A stretch of 64,000 nt of DNA from Nitrospira sp. (GCA_022226955.1 CP092079.1:250083-314082); one strand, 5' to 3'; shown: positions 34,246 to 43,535, counted from the stretch's first letter. Numbers and translations: made by a program. The notes: generated from the letters alone by a model not told the origin.

Positions 34246-35328
34246 TCAGCAAATGCGTGGCAACTGATCGCCAACCAGAGTGTCCACGACTCGCGTTCCG
34301 CCGAAAGCTGTCGCCATGACGACTCCGCCGGGCGATGCTTCCACGACCTCGCCGATGATCGCGCTCTCCAGGCCGGCCGGATGGCGGCGCATGGCCTCCA
34401 CCACTGTCTGTGCCTGTTCGCGTGGCACAATCGCCACCAGCTTGCCTTCATTGGCGAGATACAACGGATCGAGGCCGAGGATTTCGCATGCGCCTCTGAC
34501 CGATTCATGTATAGGAAGCGACGACTCGATTACACGGATGCCCACCTTGGAGGAGGCCGCGAATTCATTGAGCACCGTGGCAACTCCTCCACGGGTGGCA
34601 TCGCGAAGACAGTGGATCCCTGGACAGGCGTCGAGCATGGCGGCCACCAGGCTGTGCAGCGGTTGCGTGTCGCTCTCCACGGACGATTCGAGCGCCAGCT
34701 CGTTTCGGGCCAGCAAGATCGCGATGCCATGATCGCCGATGGCGCCGTTCAGGATCACCGCATCCCCAGGACGCGCCCGGTCCGAGCCAATGGCGACGCC
34801 GGGCTTGATGATGCCGATCCCCGCCGTATTGATAAACAGTTTGTCCGCGGCTCCCCGTTCAACCACTTTCGTGTCTCCGGTCACGATCGTGACACCGGAT
34901 CGAATGGCTGCGTCTCGCATCCGATGGACAATGTCCGCCAGCTCGCCGATGGGCAGCCCTTCCTCCAGAATCATCCCGCAGGACAGAAAGCGTGGCATTG
35001 CCCCGCTCATCGCGAGATCGTTGATCGTTCCGTTCACCGCCAGTTCGCCGATGCTGCCGCCGGGAAAGACGAGCGGGCTGACGACGTAGCTGTCCGTTGT
35101 AAAGGCCAGGCGGTTTCCCTGGGTTTGCAGCTCATCGAGCGGTACCACCGCCTGATCGTCCATGGCCGCCAGCAACGGATTGTCGAAGGCGGCGACGAAC
35201 AGCTCTTCGACGAGCTCTCGCATCGCCTTGCCGCCGCTTCCGTGGGCCATGGTGATGCACTGCCCCTGCATCCGTTCCATCCAGCTGCGCCCCGACGATT
35301 TCATCGCACCGGCTCCGGTTGTTTTCAT
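34246..35328 (-). CDS. hypE: Hydrogenase cyanide-forming protein HypE
   Basis: HypE takes a carbamoyl group from HypF on its C-terminal Cys and dehydrates it to the CN ligand of the NiFe(CN)2CO site. The 360-residue product has ITMAHGSGGKAMRELVEELF, the ATP-binding NDLAMSGAMPRFLS, GDTKVVERGAADKLFINTAG and the end DQLPRIC, with the needed terminal cysteine. A start at 35304 or 35280 is possible; the first 15-20 residues are not conserved in the family. Confidence 0.95.
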   Translation of the reverse strand: MKTTGAGAMKSSGRSWMERMQGQCITMAHGSGGKAMRELVEELFVAAFDNPLLAAMDDQAVVPLDELQTQGNRLAFTTDSYVVSPLVFPGGSIGELAVNGTINDLAMSGAMPRFLSCGMILEEGLPIGELADIVHRMRDAAIRSGVTIVTGDTKVVERGAADKLFINTAGIGIIKPGVAIGSDRARPGDAVILNGAIGDHGIAILLARNELALESSVESDTQPLHSLVAAMLDACPGIHCLRDATRGGVATVLNEFAASSKVGIRVIESSLPIHESVRGACEILGLDPLYLANEGKLVAIVPREQAQTVVEAMRRHPAGLESAIIGEVVEASPGGVVMATAFGGTRVVDTLVGDQLPRIC

Positions 35329-35370
35329 CGACGGTTATGTCTCTCAGCGCCGCCCATCGACTCGCGCCAT

Positions 35371-36516
35371 TTACGCTCGAGGGGCGGCCGTCCCCGTCTT
35401 GGTTCGGTCGAGCCATCCATAGTTGTAATAGGCCGCGCAGGCTCCTTCCGTGGAGACCATCAAGGCACCCATCGGCGAGTCCGGTGTGCAGGTGGTGCCG
35501 AAGACCTTGCACTGATTCGGCTTAATCGCGCCTTTGAGGACTTCCCCGCATTGGCAGGCCGTGGGATCGGCGATGGCAATATTCGGCAGCGAAAATTTGC
35601 GCTCTGCGTCGAATGACGCGAACGGCGCCCGCATGCGGACGCCTGAATAGTCGATGGAGCCCAGGCCCCGCCACTCGAAAAATTCCCGCAGCTCGAACAC
35701 GGTGGCAATGGCTTCCAGTGCCGGGGCATTGCCTGCATCGGGCACGACGCGGCGGTATTGATTTTCGACTTCGCAGCGGCGCTCCGCCAGCTGCTTAAGG
35801 ACCATCCACACTGAGTGCAAAATATCCAGCGGCTCGAATCCGGCGATGACAATCGGCCGCCGATAGTGATCGGCAATGAACCGATAGGACTCCGTTCCGA
35901 TGACCATGCTGACGTGGCCGGGTCCGAGAAACGCATCGACGTGCAGATCGGGCGAATCGAGCACCGCCTTGATGGTGGGGATGATCGTGATGTGGTTGCA
36001 GAAGAGCGAAAAATTCGTAAGGCCTTCCCGCTGCGCCTGCAACACCGTCAAGGCGGTGCTCGGCATGGTCGTTTCAAATCCCAGCGCGAAAAACACGATT
36101 TCCCGGTCGGGATGAGCGCGCGCGAGTTTCAATGCATCGAGCGGCGAGTACACCATGCGGACGTCGGCGCCTTCCGCGCGCGCTTGTAATAAGTTTTTCT
36201 TCGAGCCGGTCACGCGCATGGCATCGCCGAACGTGGTCATAATCACGCCGGGCCGCTGCGCTAGCGCGATGCAGTCGTCGACCCGGCCTCGCGGCAGCAC
36301 GCAGACAGGACAGCCTGGGCCATGAATGAACTCCACCTCGCATGGGAGCATGCGATTGATGCCGTATCGGAAAATGGTATGCGTATGGCCGCCGCAGACC
36401 TCCATGATGCCCAATGGCCTGGTGCGTCCGCGCATGAGCGTCGAGGCCAGCGCGCGAATGTCGTGGAGAATGCGCTCCGCTTTCTGGGGGTCGCGAAACT
36501 CATCGACAAATTTCAT
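35371..36516 (-). CDS. hypD: Hydrogenase Fe(CN)2CO assembly scaffold HypD
   Basis: The product has 381 residues. MEVCGGHTHTIFRYGI and HGPGCPVCVLPRG contain the Cys residues that hold the Fe and cyanide ligands, and the C-terminal cysteines (CQCGEVLKG, CKVFGTTCTP) bind a [4Fe-4S] cluster. It works with HypC to carry the Fe(CN)2CO unit. The start at 36516 has GGGGAG upstream and overlaps the end of the SIS gene by four bases. Confidence 0.96.
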   Translation of the reverse strand: MKFVDEFRDPQKAERILHDIRALASTLMRGRTRPLGIMEVCGGHTHTIFRYGINRMLPCEVEFIHGPGCPVCVLPRGRVDDCIALAQRPGVIMTTFGDAMRVTGSKKNLLQARAEGADVRMVYSPLDALKLARAHPDREIVFFALGFETTMPSTALTVLQAQREGLTNFSLFCNHITIIPTIKAVLDSPDLHVDAFLGPGHVSMVIGTESYRFIADHYRRPIVIAGFEPLDILHSVWMVLKQLAERRCEVENQYRRVVPDAGNAPALEAIATVFELREFFEWRGLGSIDYSGVRMRAPFASFDAERKFSLPNIAIADPTACQCGEVLKGAIKPNQCKVFGTTCTPDSPMGALMVSTEGACAAYYNYGWLDRTKTGTAAPRA

Positions 36517-37202
36517 TGGCCGCTCCCCTGTGAAGGCGCCTGGCGGTCGGCGGCCAGCAGCGTATGCACGAGGTCCCAGAGGATATGGTAGATCATGACG
36601 TGGCATTCTTGTGTCCGGTGAATGCTGTCCGTTTCCACGACCAAGCAATGATCGATGGCCGGCGACTGCGCCATGAGCCCGCCGGTGCCTCCGGCCAGGC
36701 CGATGGTCGTGAGTCCCAACTGTTTCGCTTGCTCGAAGCCCCGCAGGAGATTCGGCGAATTGCCGCTGGTGCTGATGCCGATCAAGCCATCGCCGGGCCT
36801 GGCTTGGGCGATCAGCTGCCGGGCGAAGACCTGCTCGAAGCCCACATCGTTGCCGACGGCGGTCAGCATCGCCACGTCGGCGATGAGATTGATGGCGGGC
36901 AGCGCCGGGCGTCCGGCGGTGGCCGGGTGCAGGAACTCGACGGCAATGTGGGCGGCATCGCAGCTCGATCCGCCGTTGCCCATCGTGAACAGCCGGCCCT
37001 GCCGGCGATAGACCTTGGCGAGCGCCCGGGCGACCTCAACGATGTGTTCGCCATGGCGCGCAAAAAACTCTTGTTTGACCGCCAGCCCATCCTGCACTTT
37101 CCGCTGAACGGAGTGCAGCAAGCCGTCGCCGCGCTCGACCTGAGCCGGCGTCTGCGGTTGCAAAAACGGATAGAGCCCTTCAAGAATCTGTTTCGATGAC
37201 AT
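36513..37202 (-). CDS. SIS-domain phosphosugar isomerase (GmhA/DiaA-like)
   Basis: The 229-residue protein has the SIS fold with TMGNGGSSCDAAHIAVEF near residue 75 and GISTSGNSPNLLRGF near 140. These phosphosugar-binding loops are shared with sedoheptulose-7-phosphate isomerase GmhA. It sits between hypC and hypD with short spacing, coupled to hypD by an ATGA overlap. Its role in hydrogenase maturation is unknown. Similar genes occur in other hyp clusters as far as I recall, but I cannot state a reaction. Confidence 0.75.
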   Translation of the reverse strand: MSSKQILEGLYPFLQPQTPAQVERGDGLLHSVQRKVQDGLAVKQEFFARHGEHIVEVARALAKVYRRQGRLFTMGNGGSSCDAAHIAVEFLHPATAGRPALPAINLIADVAMLTAVGNDVGFEQVFARQLIAQARPGDGLIGISTSGNSPNLLRGFEQAKQLGLTTIGLAGGTGGLMAQSPAIDHCLVVETDSIHRTQECHVMIYHILWDLVHTLLAADRQAPSQGSGQ

Positions 37203-37209
37203 GGTGTCC

Positions 37210-37491
37210 TCAGATCTCGCCGGATGTCCGCATGGCCTGTATCTCCGTTTGCGCCTCGCCGAGCTCGGTCAAGAGCGCGAGCGTTCGCTGGGCTTCTTCA
37301 GGATCGATCCGGCTCATGGCAAATCCGACATGGACCAGCACCCATTCGCCGATGCAGGCGCTGGGCGGATGCTGTTCGTCGACAATGCAGGCAATATTCA
37401 CTGTGCGCCGCACGCCGCCGACATCGACGACCGCCAGTTTCGCTTGTTCATCGTGCAGCGCGACAATTTGTCCGGGGATTCCAAGACACAT
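37210..37491 (-). CDS. hypC: Hydrogenase assembly chaperone HypC
   Basis: The product has 93 residues. It begins MCLGIPGQIVAL, with the essential Cys2 that transfers iron with HypD to the large subunit. It has the OB-fold pattern VVDVGGVRRTVNIACI and WVLVHVGFAMSRIDPEEA. It is a little longer than the most compact HypC proteins. hypF ends seven bases upstream. Confidence 0.95.
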   Translation of the reverse strand: MCLGIPGQIVALHDEQAKLAVVDVGGVRRTVNIACIVDEQHPPSACIGEWVLVHVGFAMSRIDPEEAQRTLALLTELGEAQTEIQAMRTSGEI

Positions 37492-37498
37492 CGTATCC

Positions 37499-39901
37499 TC
37501 ATTCCATGTGTGAAAGGGCCTGAGCCGCCGCCACCGCCGCCTGGCCGAGCGACAGTCCCCCATCGTTTGCCGGCACATGATGATGGGAGAGCACCGCGAA
37601 GCCGAGTCGCTCCAATCGCCGCGCCACTAACTCCGCTAACACTCGATTTTGGAAGACGCCCCCCGACAGTACGGCGTGCCGGATCGTCCGCTCGCCTTCA
37701 CAAGATTTGGCGATCTTTCCCGCCATCGCGCAGATGGCCATCGCCAGTCCTTTATGAAATCTGGCGGCGATGACTGGAGGCGGCGTCTGAAGCTGCAGGT
37801 CGCCGAGCAAGGCCTGCCACATGGCGAGCGGTTCGATATAGGGGATGCCGGCTCCCTTGTGCAGGGGAATGGTAAAGGGATAGGCCAGCGAATCGTCTTC
37901 CTGTTCCAGCGTCTCTCGGTCCACCAGGTGTTCTAGCTCGATGGCGGCTTGCCCTTCATAGCTGGCGCGATCCCGGCAGAGTCCAATGGCGGCGGCCACT
38001 GCATCGAAGAGCCGCCCGCAGGAGGAGGCCGGCGGGCTGTTGAGGCTGTGGGTGATCATGTTATCGAGAGTGCGGCGCGGCTTGGCATCGAGAAACGCAT
38101 AGAGGTCCAGTTCGACATAGTTCATGGCGAAGCGCGCCCATCCGAGCTCCGCCATGAGATGCGCGTAGGTGTTTCGCCAAGGTTCCCGCATTGCTTGTTC
38201 GCCTCCGAGCAGAGGCACCGGTTTGAACGTGCCCATGCGAGTGGCGGTTCGGTAATCGGCCAGCAAGAACTCCCCGCCCCAGAGCTGCCCGTCGTCGCCG
38301 TAGCCCAAGCCATCCAAGGCAATCCCCAGGACAGGAGGATGATCGAGGCTAATCCCATTGTCGATCAGGCAGGCGGCAATGTGCGCGTGATGATGTTGAA
38401 TCGCGCGCACCGGAAGCGACTGCTTGGCGGCGAGCGCGTATCCAGCTTTGCTCGACCGGTATTCAGGATGCCGGTCTACGGCGATCAGGTCCGGCGCATG
38501 GGCGAAGAGGCCGGCATAGTGCGCGATGGCTCGCCGATAGTCCGCGTGCGTTAGGGCATCGTCGAGATCGCCGATATGGTGCGAGAGTATCGCGCGGCCT
38601 CGGCGCAGGAGGCAAAACGTGTTCTTCAATTCGCTGCCCATCGCGAGCACGGCAGGCGCCTGGCCGAACCCGTCAGGCAGCAGGATTGGCGTCGGAGCAT
38701 AGCCGCGGCTGCGGCGGACGATGCGCGGCAGATTATTGGACATGGCGACAATCGAATCGTCGACTCGCTGCGCGATGGCGCGATCGTGCAGGAGGAAGTA
38801 TTCCGCGATGTGCCCTAACCCGGCTTTGGCGCTTTCGTTGTCGGTCCATTGCGGTTCATCGGCGCGATTGCCGCTGGTCAGCACAATCGGACGATCCATG
38901 CGGCGGAGCATCAGATGATGCAACGGTGTGTTCGGCAGCATCAGGCCCAACGTCCGCATGCCGGGCGCAACGGATGGAGCCACGGTTGCGCCGGCCTGTG
39001 TCTGCAAGAGGACAATCGGAGCGGCGGGGCTTTGCAGCAGCGCTTCTTCCGTTTCGGTGATCTGGCAATAGCGCCGGGCGACGGTGAGATCTCGCGCCAT
39101 GAGCGCGAAGGGTTTTCCCTCCCTGGCTTTCAGACGGCGCAACCTGGCCACCGCGCCTTCTTGCGTGGCATCGCAGGCCAGCTGGAATCCCCCGAGGCCT
39201 TTGATTGCGAGAATGTGGCCGCGCTGAAGGAGCGTGCAGGCGGCGTCCACGGCATCCAGCATCGAGAATACGTCGAAGGCGATGGGTTTGCCGTCGGCTC
39301 GTTCGAGCCAGGCTTTCGGTCCGCACGCATGGCAGGCAATCGGTTGCGCATGGAATCGGCGGTCGACGGGGTCGCGATATTCCGCCTCGCAGTCGGCGCA
39401 CATGGAAAAATCCGCCATGGTGGTGCCGGACCGGTCGTAAGGAATTTCCTGTTGAATCGTCAATCGTGGACCGCAGTGCGTGCAGTTGGTGAACGGATAG
39501 CGATAGCGGCGGGCGAAGGGATCGAAGATTTCCCGCAGGCAATCGGGGCAGCTTGCGGCGTCCGGCACAATGCCGGTTTCCACGTCGCCGGCCGTGCTGT
39601 CGAGAATGGTGAAGTTCGGAGGAATGCGTTCCAGCGGCAGCGGTTCCCACTGCACCTCATCGACTCTGGCGAGCATCGGAGGATGCGTTTTGATGTGATC
39701 GATGAATGCATCCAACTGCGAGGATGTTCCAACCGCGACGATCAGGACACCGGCGCCGTCGTTCCGGATGTGGCCGCGGATCTGCAGCCGGTGAGCTTCC
39801 CGCCAGACCATTGGGCGAAATCCGACGCCCTGCACCAGACCCTGCACGCGAATCTGAAGGGCGGCGATATCCGGCGCGCGCAACTGTTCTGCGGTGGTCA
39901 T
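37499..39901 (-). CDS. hypF: Carbamoyltransferase HypF
   Basis: The 800-residue protein has an N-terminal acylphosphatase domain (VQGLVQGVGFRPMVWREA). Two zinc fingers follow (CPDC..CTHC and CADC..CHAC near 107-190), then a YrdC-like domain (IKGLGGFQLACDAT) and a Kae1-like domain with HHHAHIAACL. HypF moves the carbamoyl group to HypE. It overlaps the NHL gene by four bases. Confidence 0.96.
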   Translation of the reverse strand: MTTAEQLRAPDIAALQIRVQGLVQGVGFRPMVWREAHRLQIRGHIRNDGAGVLIVAVGTSSQLDAFIDHIKTHPPMLARVDEVQWEPLPLERIPPNFTILDSTAGDVETGIVPDAASCPDCLREIFDPFARRYRYPFTNCTHCGPRLTIQQEIPYDRSGTTMADFSMCADCEAEYRDPVDRRFHAQPIACHACGPKAWLERADGKPIAFDVFSMLDAVDAACTLLQRGHILAIKGLGGFQLACDATQEGAVARLRRLKAREGKPFALMARDLTVARRYCQITETEEALLQSPAAPIVLLQTQAGATVAPSVAPGMRTLGLMLPNTPLHHLMLRRMDRPIVLTSGNRADEPQWTDNESAKAGLGHIAEYFLLHDRAIAQRVDDSIVAMSNNLPRIVRRSRGYAPTPILLPDGFGQAPAVLAMGSELKNTFCLLRRGRAILSHHIGDLDDALTHADYRRAIAHYAGLFAHAPDLIAVDRHPEYRSSKAGYALAAKQSLPVRAIQHHHAHIAACLIDNGISLDHPPVLGIALDGLGYGDDGQLWGGEFLLADYRTATRMGTFKPVPLLGGEQAMREPWRNTYAHLMAELGWARFAMNYVELDLYAFLDAKPRRTLDNMITHSLNSPPASSCGRLFDAVAAAIGLCRDRASYEGQAAIELEHLVDRETLEQEDDSLAYPFTIPLHKGAGIPYIEPLAMWQALLGDLQLQTPPPVIAARFHKGLAMAICAMAGKIAKSCEGERTIRHAVLSGGVFQNRVLAELVARRLERLGFAVLSHHHVPANDGGLSLGQAAVAAAQALSHME

Positions 39902-41106
39902 GCCGCTGCCTCCGGATGTAATGGCCGGATCATGATCCGATTGTTGCCGCTATCGGCGACGGCGATGGTTCCGTCGGCGAGCGAGAGGCCATAGGGCCAG
40001 CAGAGCGTGTCGGGCGAGGGAAAGGCCCATTGGTTGTCCCCTTTCATGCCGAACTGGGTCTGGCCGGCCAGCAGTCTCGCCGGCGCTCCGTTGGCGAGGT
40101 CGCGCGCATGCCATCCGAGCAGCCGGGAGTTGGCGGTATCGGCGGCCAGCAGCCAGGCATTGGCCGAGGCGATGCCGTACGGCATATTCAGCGTGCCGGC
40201 GTGAGGCCAATAGCGGCCCCCGTTATGATCCACCTGCGCGGCATCGGTCTGTCCGAGAATCACATCGCAGCTGGCCCCAGAATTCTCGGGCCAGGTCTGC
40301 CACACCATAATGCGATTATTACCTGCATCGGCGATGCAGAGACGCTCGCCCCACCGCGCAATGCCGTGCGGCCATCGCATGCTGGCATGTGACGGCATGC
40401 CTCCGGCGTTCTCATCGCGCTGGTGGAAATCGGGCTGGCCTAAGACCAGATCGGCCGGCTGTCCATTGCGAGTGGGCGGACTGTTCCAGATCAACACGCG
40501 CCGGTTGCCGGTATCCGCGACGATCAGACGATCGTCCCAGCTCGCCACGCCGTACGGCCAGTAGAGAGTGCTTGCCGATGCCGTCGCTTGTCCTCGGTTG
40601 ATCTGTACGGCATCGAAGGTCTCTTGCCCTAAAACGATATCCGGCGGGCAATGGCTTGCCATGGGAACCTGCCGCCAGATTAATACGCGATGGTTCCAGG
40701 CATCGGCCACCGCGAGGCCCTGGCCGTAGGCGGTCATTCCGGTTGGAACATTCAGGGTGGCGGCACTAGGAGCGCCTTTCGCATTGCGCCCCTCTGAATA
40801 GAAATCCGGCTGCCCGATCACCCAATCCGCGGGAGTGTCACTTGCTTGCGGGCAGGTGTGCCATCCAACGAGACGGTGGTGGCCGGTATCGGCAACCCAC
40901 AGCGGCCCCTTGTTCTGAAACAGGCAGCAGCCGCGCGGTCCAAACAATGTCTGGGTGGTGGGTGTCACGGGAATTGGAAAGCCCTGCTCGTCCCGGCTGT
41001 CGCCCAGTGCAATGCCGGTGCCTTCCCACAGTGGCAGCGGTTGCCGCGTATGCTGTTCTGGCAACAGCGGTTGTCGTGGCTGATGAAGGCGTACCGAGAT
41101 GGCCAT
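39898..41106 (-). CDS. NHL-repeat beta-propeller protein of the hydrogenase operon
   Basis: The 402-residue protein has at least six repeats with the NHL pattern, for example YGVASWDDRLIVADTGNRRV, HGIARWGERLCIADAGNNRI and YGLSLADGTIAVADSGNNRI, spaced by about 60 residues. They carry VLGQPDF/ILGQTD blades and should fold into a closed propeller. There is no signal peptide. It lies five bases from the NifU-Rieske gene. Such a propeller may be a docking platform for the hydrogenase; function unknown. Confidence 0.75.
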   Translation of the reverse strand: MAISVRLHQPRQPLLPEQHTRQPLPLWEGTGIALGDSRDEQGFPIPVTPTTQTLFGPRGCCLFQNKGPLWVADTGHHRLVGWHTCPQASDTPADWVIGQPDFYSEGRNAKGAPSAATLNVPTGMTAYGQGLAVADAWNHRVLIWRQVPMASHCPPDIVLGQETFDAVQINRGQATASASTLYWPYGVASWDDRLIVADTGNRRVLIWNSPPTRNGQPADLVLGQPDFHQRDENAGGMPSHASMRWPHGIARWGERLCIADAGNNRIMVWQTWPENSGASCDVILGQTDAAQVDHNGGRYWPHAGTLNMPYGIASANAWLLAADTANSRLLGWHARDLANGAPARLLAGQTQFGMKGDNQWAFPSPDTLCWPYGLSLADGTIAVADSGNNRIMIRPLHPEAAA

Positions 41107-41111
41107 GGTCC

Positions 41112-41996
41112 CTACCGTTGTAGCTGCACTTCCACGGTCGTGCCCATTACTCGAACCTGAATCGGCACCAGTTGCACTTCCGGCGCGGTCAAGCATTCTC
41201 CCGACGCAAGGTCGTATTGAAACCCATGATAGGGGCAGGTCACGATCCCTTCGGAAATCTGTCCCATATCGAGCGGCATGCCCATGTGCGCGCAGGCATT
41301 GTGGAAGCACGTTACTTGGTGCGCCTGGCGGCTGAGCAACAGCGAATGGCCTCGCAGCTCCACGGCCTTCATGCCGCGGTCGGGAATATCGTCGAGCGAG
41401 GCGGCGGCTTCCCACCCCTGCTCGCGGCTCAGCGAAAAAGGACTGATGAGTGAGGCGGTTGTGCGGTGGCCGTTGGGAGAGGTGTGCGCGCCGGCTATTT
41501 TCTTAATCGTCAGAATCTCCGGACAGTGGGCGCGGATCGCGGTTTCGATTCCTTCTGTCAGGGTGAGATTCGACGAAGGGCATCCGTCGCAGGCTCCGAG
41601 CAAGCGAATGTGCACCGTATCCGGAGGGTCGAGCGAGATGAGTTCGACGTTGCCTCCATGCCCTTGCAGCAAGGGGCGCACGGATGCGAGCGCCGATTCG
41701 ATCCGTTCCTGCAGCGAGGGTTTGACCAGTTCGAGATGCCGGAGGACCGCGTAGACGACTTCATCGCCGGCGAGAGACTTCAAGATTTCAAGGCCAGCCG
41801 GATCGGTTTTGAATGCGCGGATGAGCCGGGCGAAGGCTTCCTTATGCAGCCCATCGACTGCGTGCCGCAACGCCGCCACGGTTGCCCGACGGGAATCGTC
41901 CCATGAGTCCACAACGGTCTCGAGCTGCTCAAGAGGGGCCAGGAGAGAAGGCAGCGTCGGTGCGATGGTCGAGCGTTGAGCGGTTTGCTCGGACAT
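41112..41996 (-). CDS. NifU-like / Rieske [2Fe-2S] fusion protein
   Basis: The 294-residue protein has a helical N-terminus. Next comes a NifU C-terminal-like domain (GHGGNVELISLD, then C136-DG-C139) which can carry a transient Fe-S cluster. Last is a Rieske domain with C230-F-H232 and C254-PY-H257, in the order CxH then CxxH. It has no signal peptide. Start ATG 41996 has GAGG upstream; GTG 42005 is an alternative. It sits in the hydrogenase operon between two small membrane proteins and an NHL protein. It might deliver clusters, or accept electrons from the small subunit. Confidence 0.85.
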   Translation of the reverse strand: MSEQTAQRSTIAPTLPSLLAPLEQLETVVDSWDDSRRATVAALRHAVDGLHKEAFARLIRAFKTDPAGLEILKSLAGDEVVYAVLRHLELVKPSLQERIESALASVRPLLQGHGGNVELISLDPPDTVHIRLLGACDGCPSSNLTLTEGIETAIRAHCPEILTIKKIAGAHTSPNGHRTTASLISPFSLSREQGWEAAASLDDIPDRGMKAVELRGHSLLLSRQAHQVTCFHNACAHMGMPLDMGQISEGIVTCPYHGFQYDLASGECLTAPEVQLVPIQVRVMGTTVEVQLQR

Positions 41997-42006
41997 GGCG
42001 GTCACC

Positions 42007-42231
42007 TCATCGGTATTTCAAGTCTCGAAACAGCCGTGGTTGCAGCGCGCCCGCGCAAAATCCGGCGGCGGCGACAGCGACCCACAGTGAGCACCCCATC
42101 TTGACGAGCGCGATCACGATAGCCGCCGCCAGTCCAATGCCCACTCCGGCGAGCATCGCAACTTTGGGAAGATCGTGAAACAGCTTTCCTTTCAAAAACA
42201 GCTGAACGGAATTGCAAAACATATCGAACAT
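42007..42231 (-). CDS. Small membrane protein A of the hydrogenase operon
   Basis: The 74-residue protein has an amphipathic start (MFDMFCNSVQLFLKGKLFHD) and two hydrophobic segments (VAMLAGVGIGLAAAIVIALV and WVAVAAAGFCAGAL). It has no known motif. It lies 13 bases from a second tiny membrane protein. A membrane anchor for the soluble hydrogenase is a possible role. Confidence 0.65.
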   Translation of the reverse strand: MFDMFCNSVQLFLKGKLFHDLPKVAMLAGVGIGLAAAIVIALVKMGCSLWVAVAAAGFCAGALQPRLFRDLKYR

Positions 42232-42244
42232 GGCGGGCCTCCGT

Positions 42245-42472
42245 TTATAAGAGAAACGCGAGCATGACGAGTCCGATTAGGACGCCTGGCAACGATGCCA
42301 CGGGGCCGAAAAAGGCTCCCATCATCGCGGCCAGTTCGTTGCCCAGCGCGCTGCCGCCGACAACGATGCCGCCGAGCGCGCCGCCGAGCGCGCCTGTGAA
42401 GAGTCCCAATAGCAGAAGCAAGAGTCCGCTGAGCAGGTTCAAGTCATTGGTCGATGCGTTGAGTAATGTCAT
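42245..42472 (-). CDS. Small membrane protein B, Gly-rich
   Basis: The 75-residue protein starts MTLLNASTNDLNLLSGLLLL and has two hydrophobic segments. The first holds repeated small-residue motifs (GALGGALGGIVVGGSALG) that favour close helix packing. GGGGAG lies just upstream of its ATG. It is read in a different frame from the C-terminal region of the TPR gene shadow. It belongs to the hydrogenase operon; function unknown. Confidence 0.65.
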   Translation of the reverse strand: MTLLNASTNDLNLLSGLLLLLLGLFTGALGGALGGIVVGGSALGNELAAMMGAFFGPVASLPGVLIGLVMLAFLL

Positions 42473-42482
42473 GGCTCCCCTC

Positions 42483-43535
42483 CTATACAATGTCGTCTGT
42501 ATGCCGGTCGGCTGTGCCGCTGTGTGCGGGATCGTTGTGGGTGGCTGGCGGTGCTGTACTTGCCGGTTGCGCCAGCAAGTCATGCCGGATTTCGGCCAGG
42601 GCTTCTTCGGCGACGCGCATTTTCCCGCTGTCGCCGAAACGGCGGAAAATCTGTGCCGCCGCTTCGAGATACTGCATCGCCATTTCAAGGTTGCGCCGAT
42701 TACCCTGTTCCGGATGAGCCGGTTCATCGGGCAAGTTTCGCAGGGCGTTGGCCTTATTCGAGACCGTGTTGGCATATTCCAGCGGCGTCGCCGAGGCCGT
42801 GCGGACTCGAAGCGCTTCATCGTAGGCGCCCAGTGCGCGAAGATTATTGTCCACGCTGTGGCTGCTCGACGCATATTGCAGGGCATTTCCAAGATTGTTT
42901 TGCAGCATGGCGTACTCGTTCGGCTGATCGATGAGGGTGACCACCTTGAGCGCTTCTTCGAAGGATTGCACCGCGAGCGCTTCGCGCATATGGCCGCTTG
43001 GATCGGTCGCCGGCAGCGAGAGGTAGGCGGTGGCCAGATTGTTATGCAGGATGGCGAATTCCGTGGGATAGCGGTCGCGTGTAAACGTGCGCAGCGCCCG
43101 CAAGTAGGCGCCGATGGCGTCAGACATGCGGGCGCGGCCCGATGCGGCGAGGGCGTGCAGCGCCAGCCCGAGATTGAGTTCGATTTCAGCGGTCTCTTCC
43201 GGAGATCCGCCGTCACGAATGTTCGCGAGCGCCTGGGTAAATAACTGGCGAGCTTGTTCGACATGCTCCGTGCCATCGTGAGGAATGGCATTCAACGCGG
43301 TGCCTTTGCGCGCTTGGATTCGTCCGGTCAGCAGCGGATCGGTTTCATCTGCCGCATATTCGAGCGCGCGATCGTAGAGAGCGATCGCATGGTGCAGGTC
43401 TTCGATAGAGCGAGGCTTGCGTTGGAGCCCCATGGCGATTTCGATGAAGAGATCGATTTTGTCGCGACTGGATAAACCGGGGTCGTCGGCGGCAGCAAGT
43501 GCGGCTTTGACTTGTTCGTCGGATAAGGTGTTCAT
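42483..43535 (-). CDS. TPR-type protein of the hydrogenase operon
   Basis: The 350-residue soluble protein has at least five helix-turn-helix repeats, e.g. AIALYDRALEYAADETDPLL, ARQLFTQALANIRDG, AIGAYLRALRTFTRDRYPTE, SFEEALKVVTLIDQPNEYAM and ALGAYDEALRVRT. Each has the paired pattern NNLGNAL / NNLATAY. It should act as a scaffold for protein assembly. It follows a 135-base gap with two promoter-like elements, so it may be made both from the main operon promoter and on its own. Confidence 0.75.
   Translation of the reverse strand: MNTLSDEQVKAALAAADDPGLSSRDKIDLFIEIAMGLQRKPRSIEDLHHAIALYDRALEYAADETDPLLTGRIQARKGTALNAIPHDGTEHVEQARQLFTQALANIRDGGSPEETAEIELNLGLALHALAASGRARMSDAIGAYLRALRTFTRDRYPTEFAILHNNLATAYLSLPATDPSGHMREALAVQSFEEALKVVTLIDQPNEYAMLQNNLGNALQYASSSHSVDNNLRALGAYDEALRVRTASATPLEYANTVSNKANALRNLPDEPAHPEQGNRRNLEMAMQYLEAAAQIFRRFGDSGKMRVAEEALAEIRHDLLAQPASTAPPATHNDPAHSGTADRHTDDIV

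Noticed and set aside
33988-35616. Plus-strand open frame of 542 codons opposite hypA, hypE and hypD
   Set aside because: It is a shadow frame. The minus-strand hyp genes have full family motifs.
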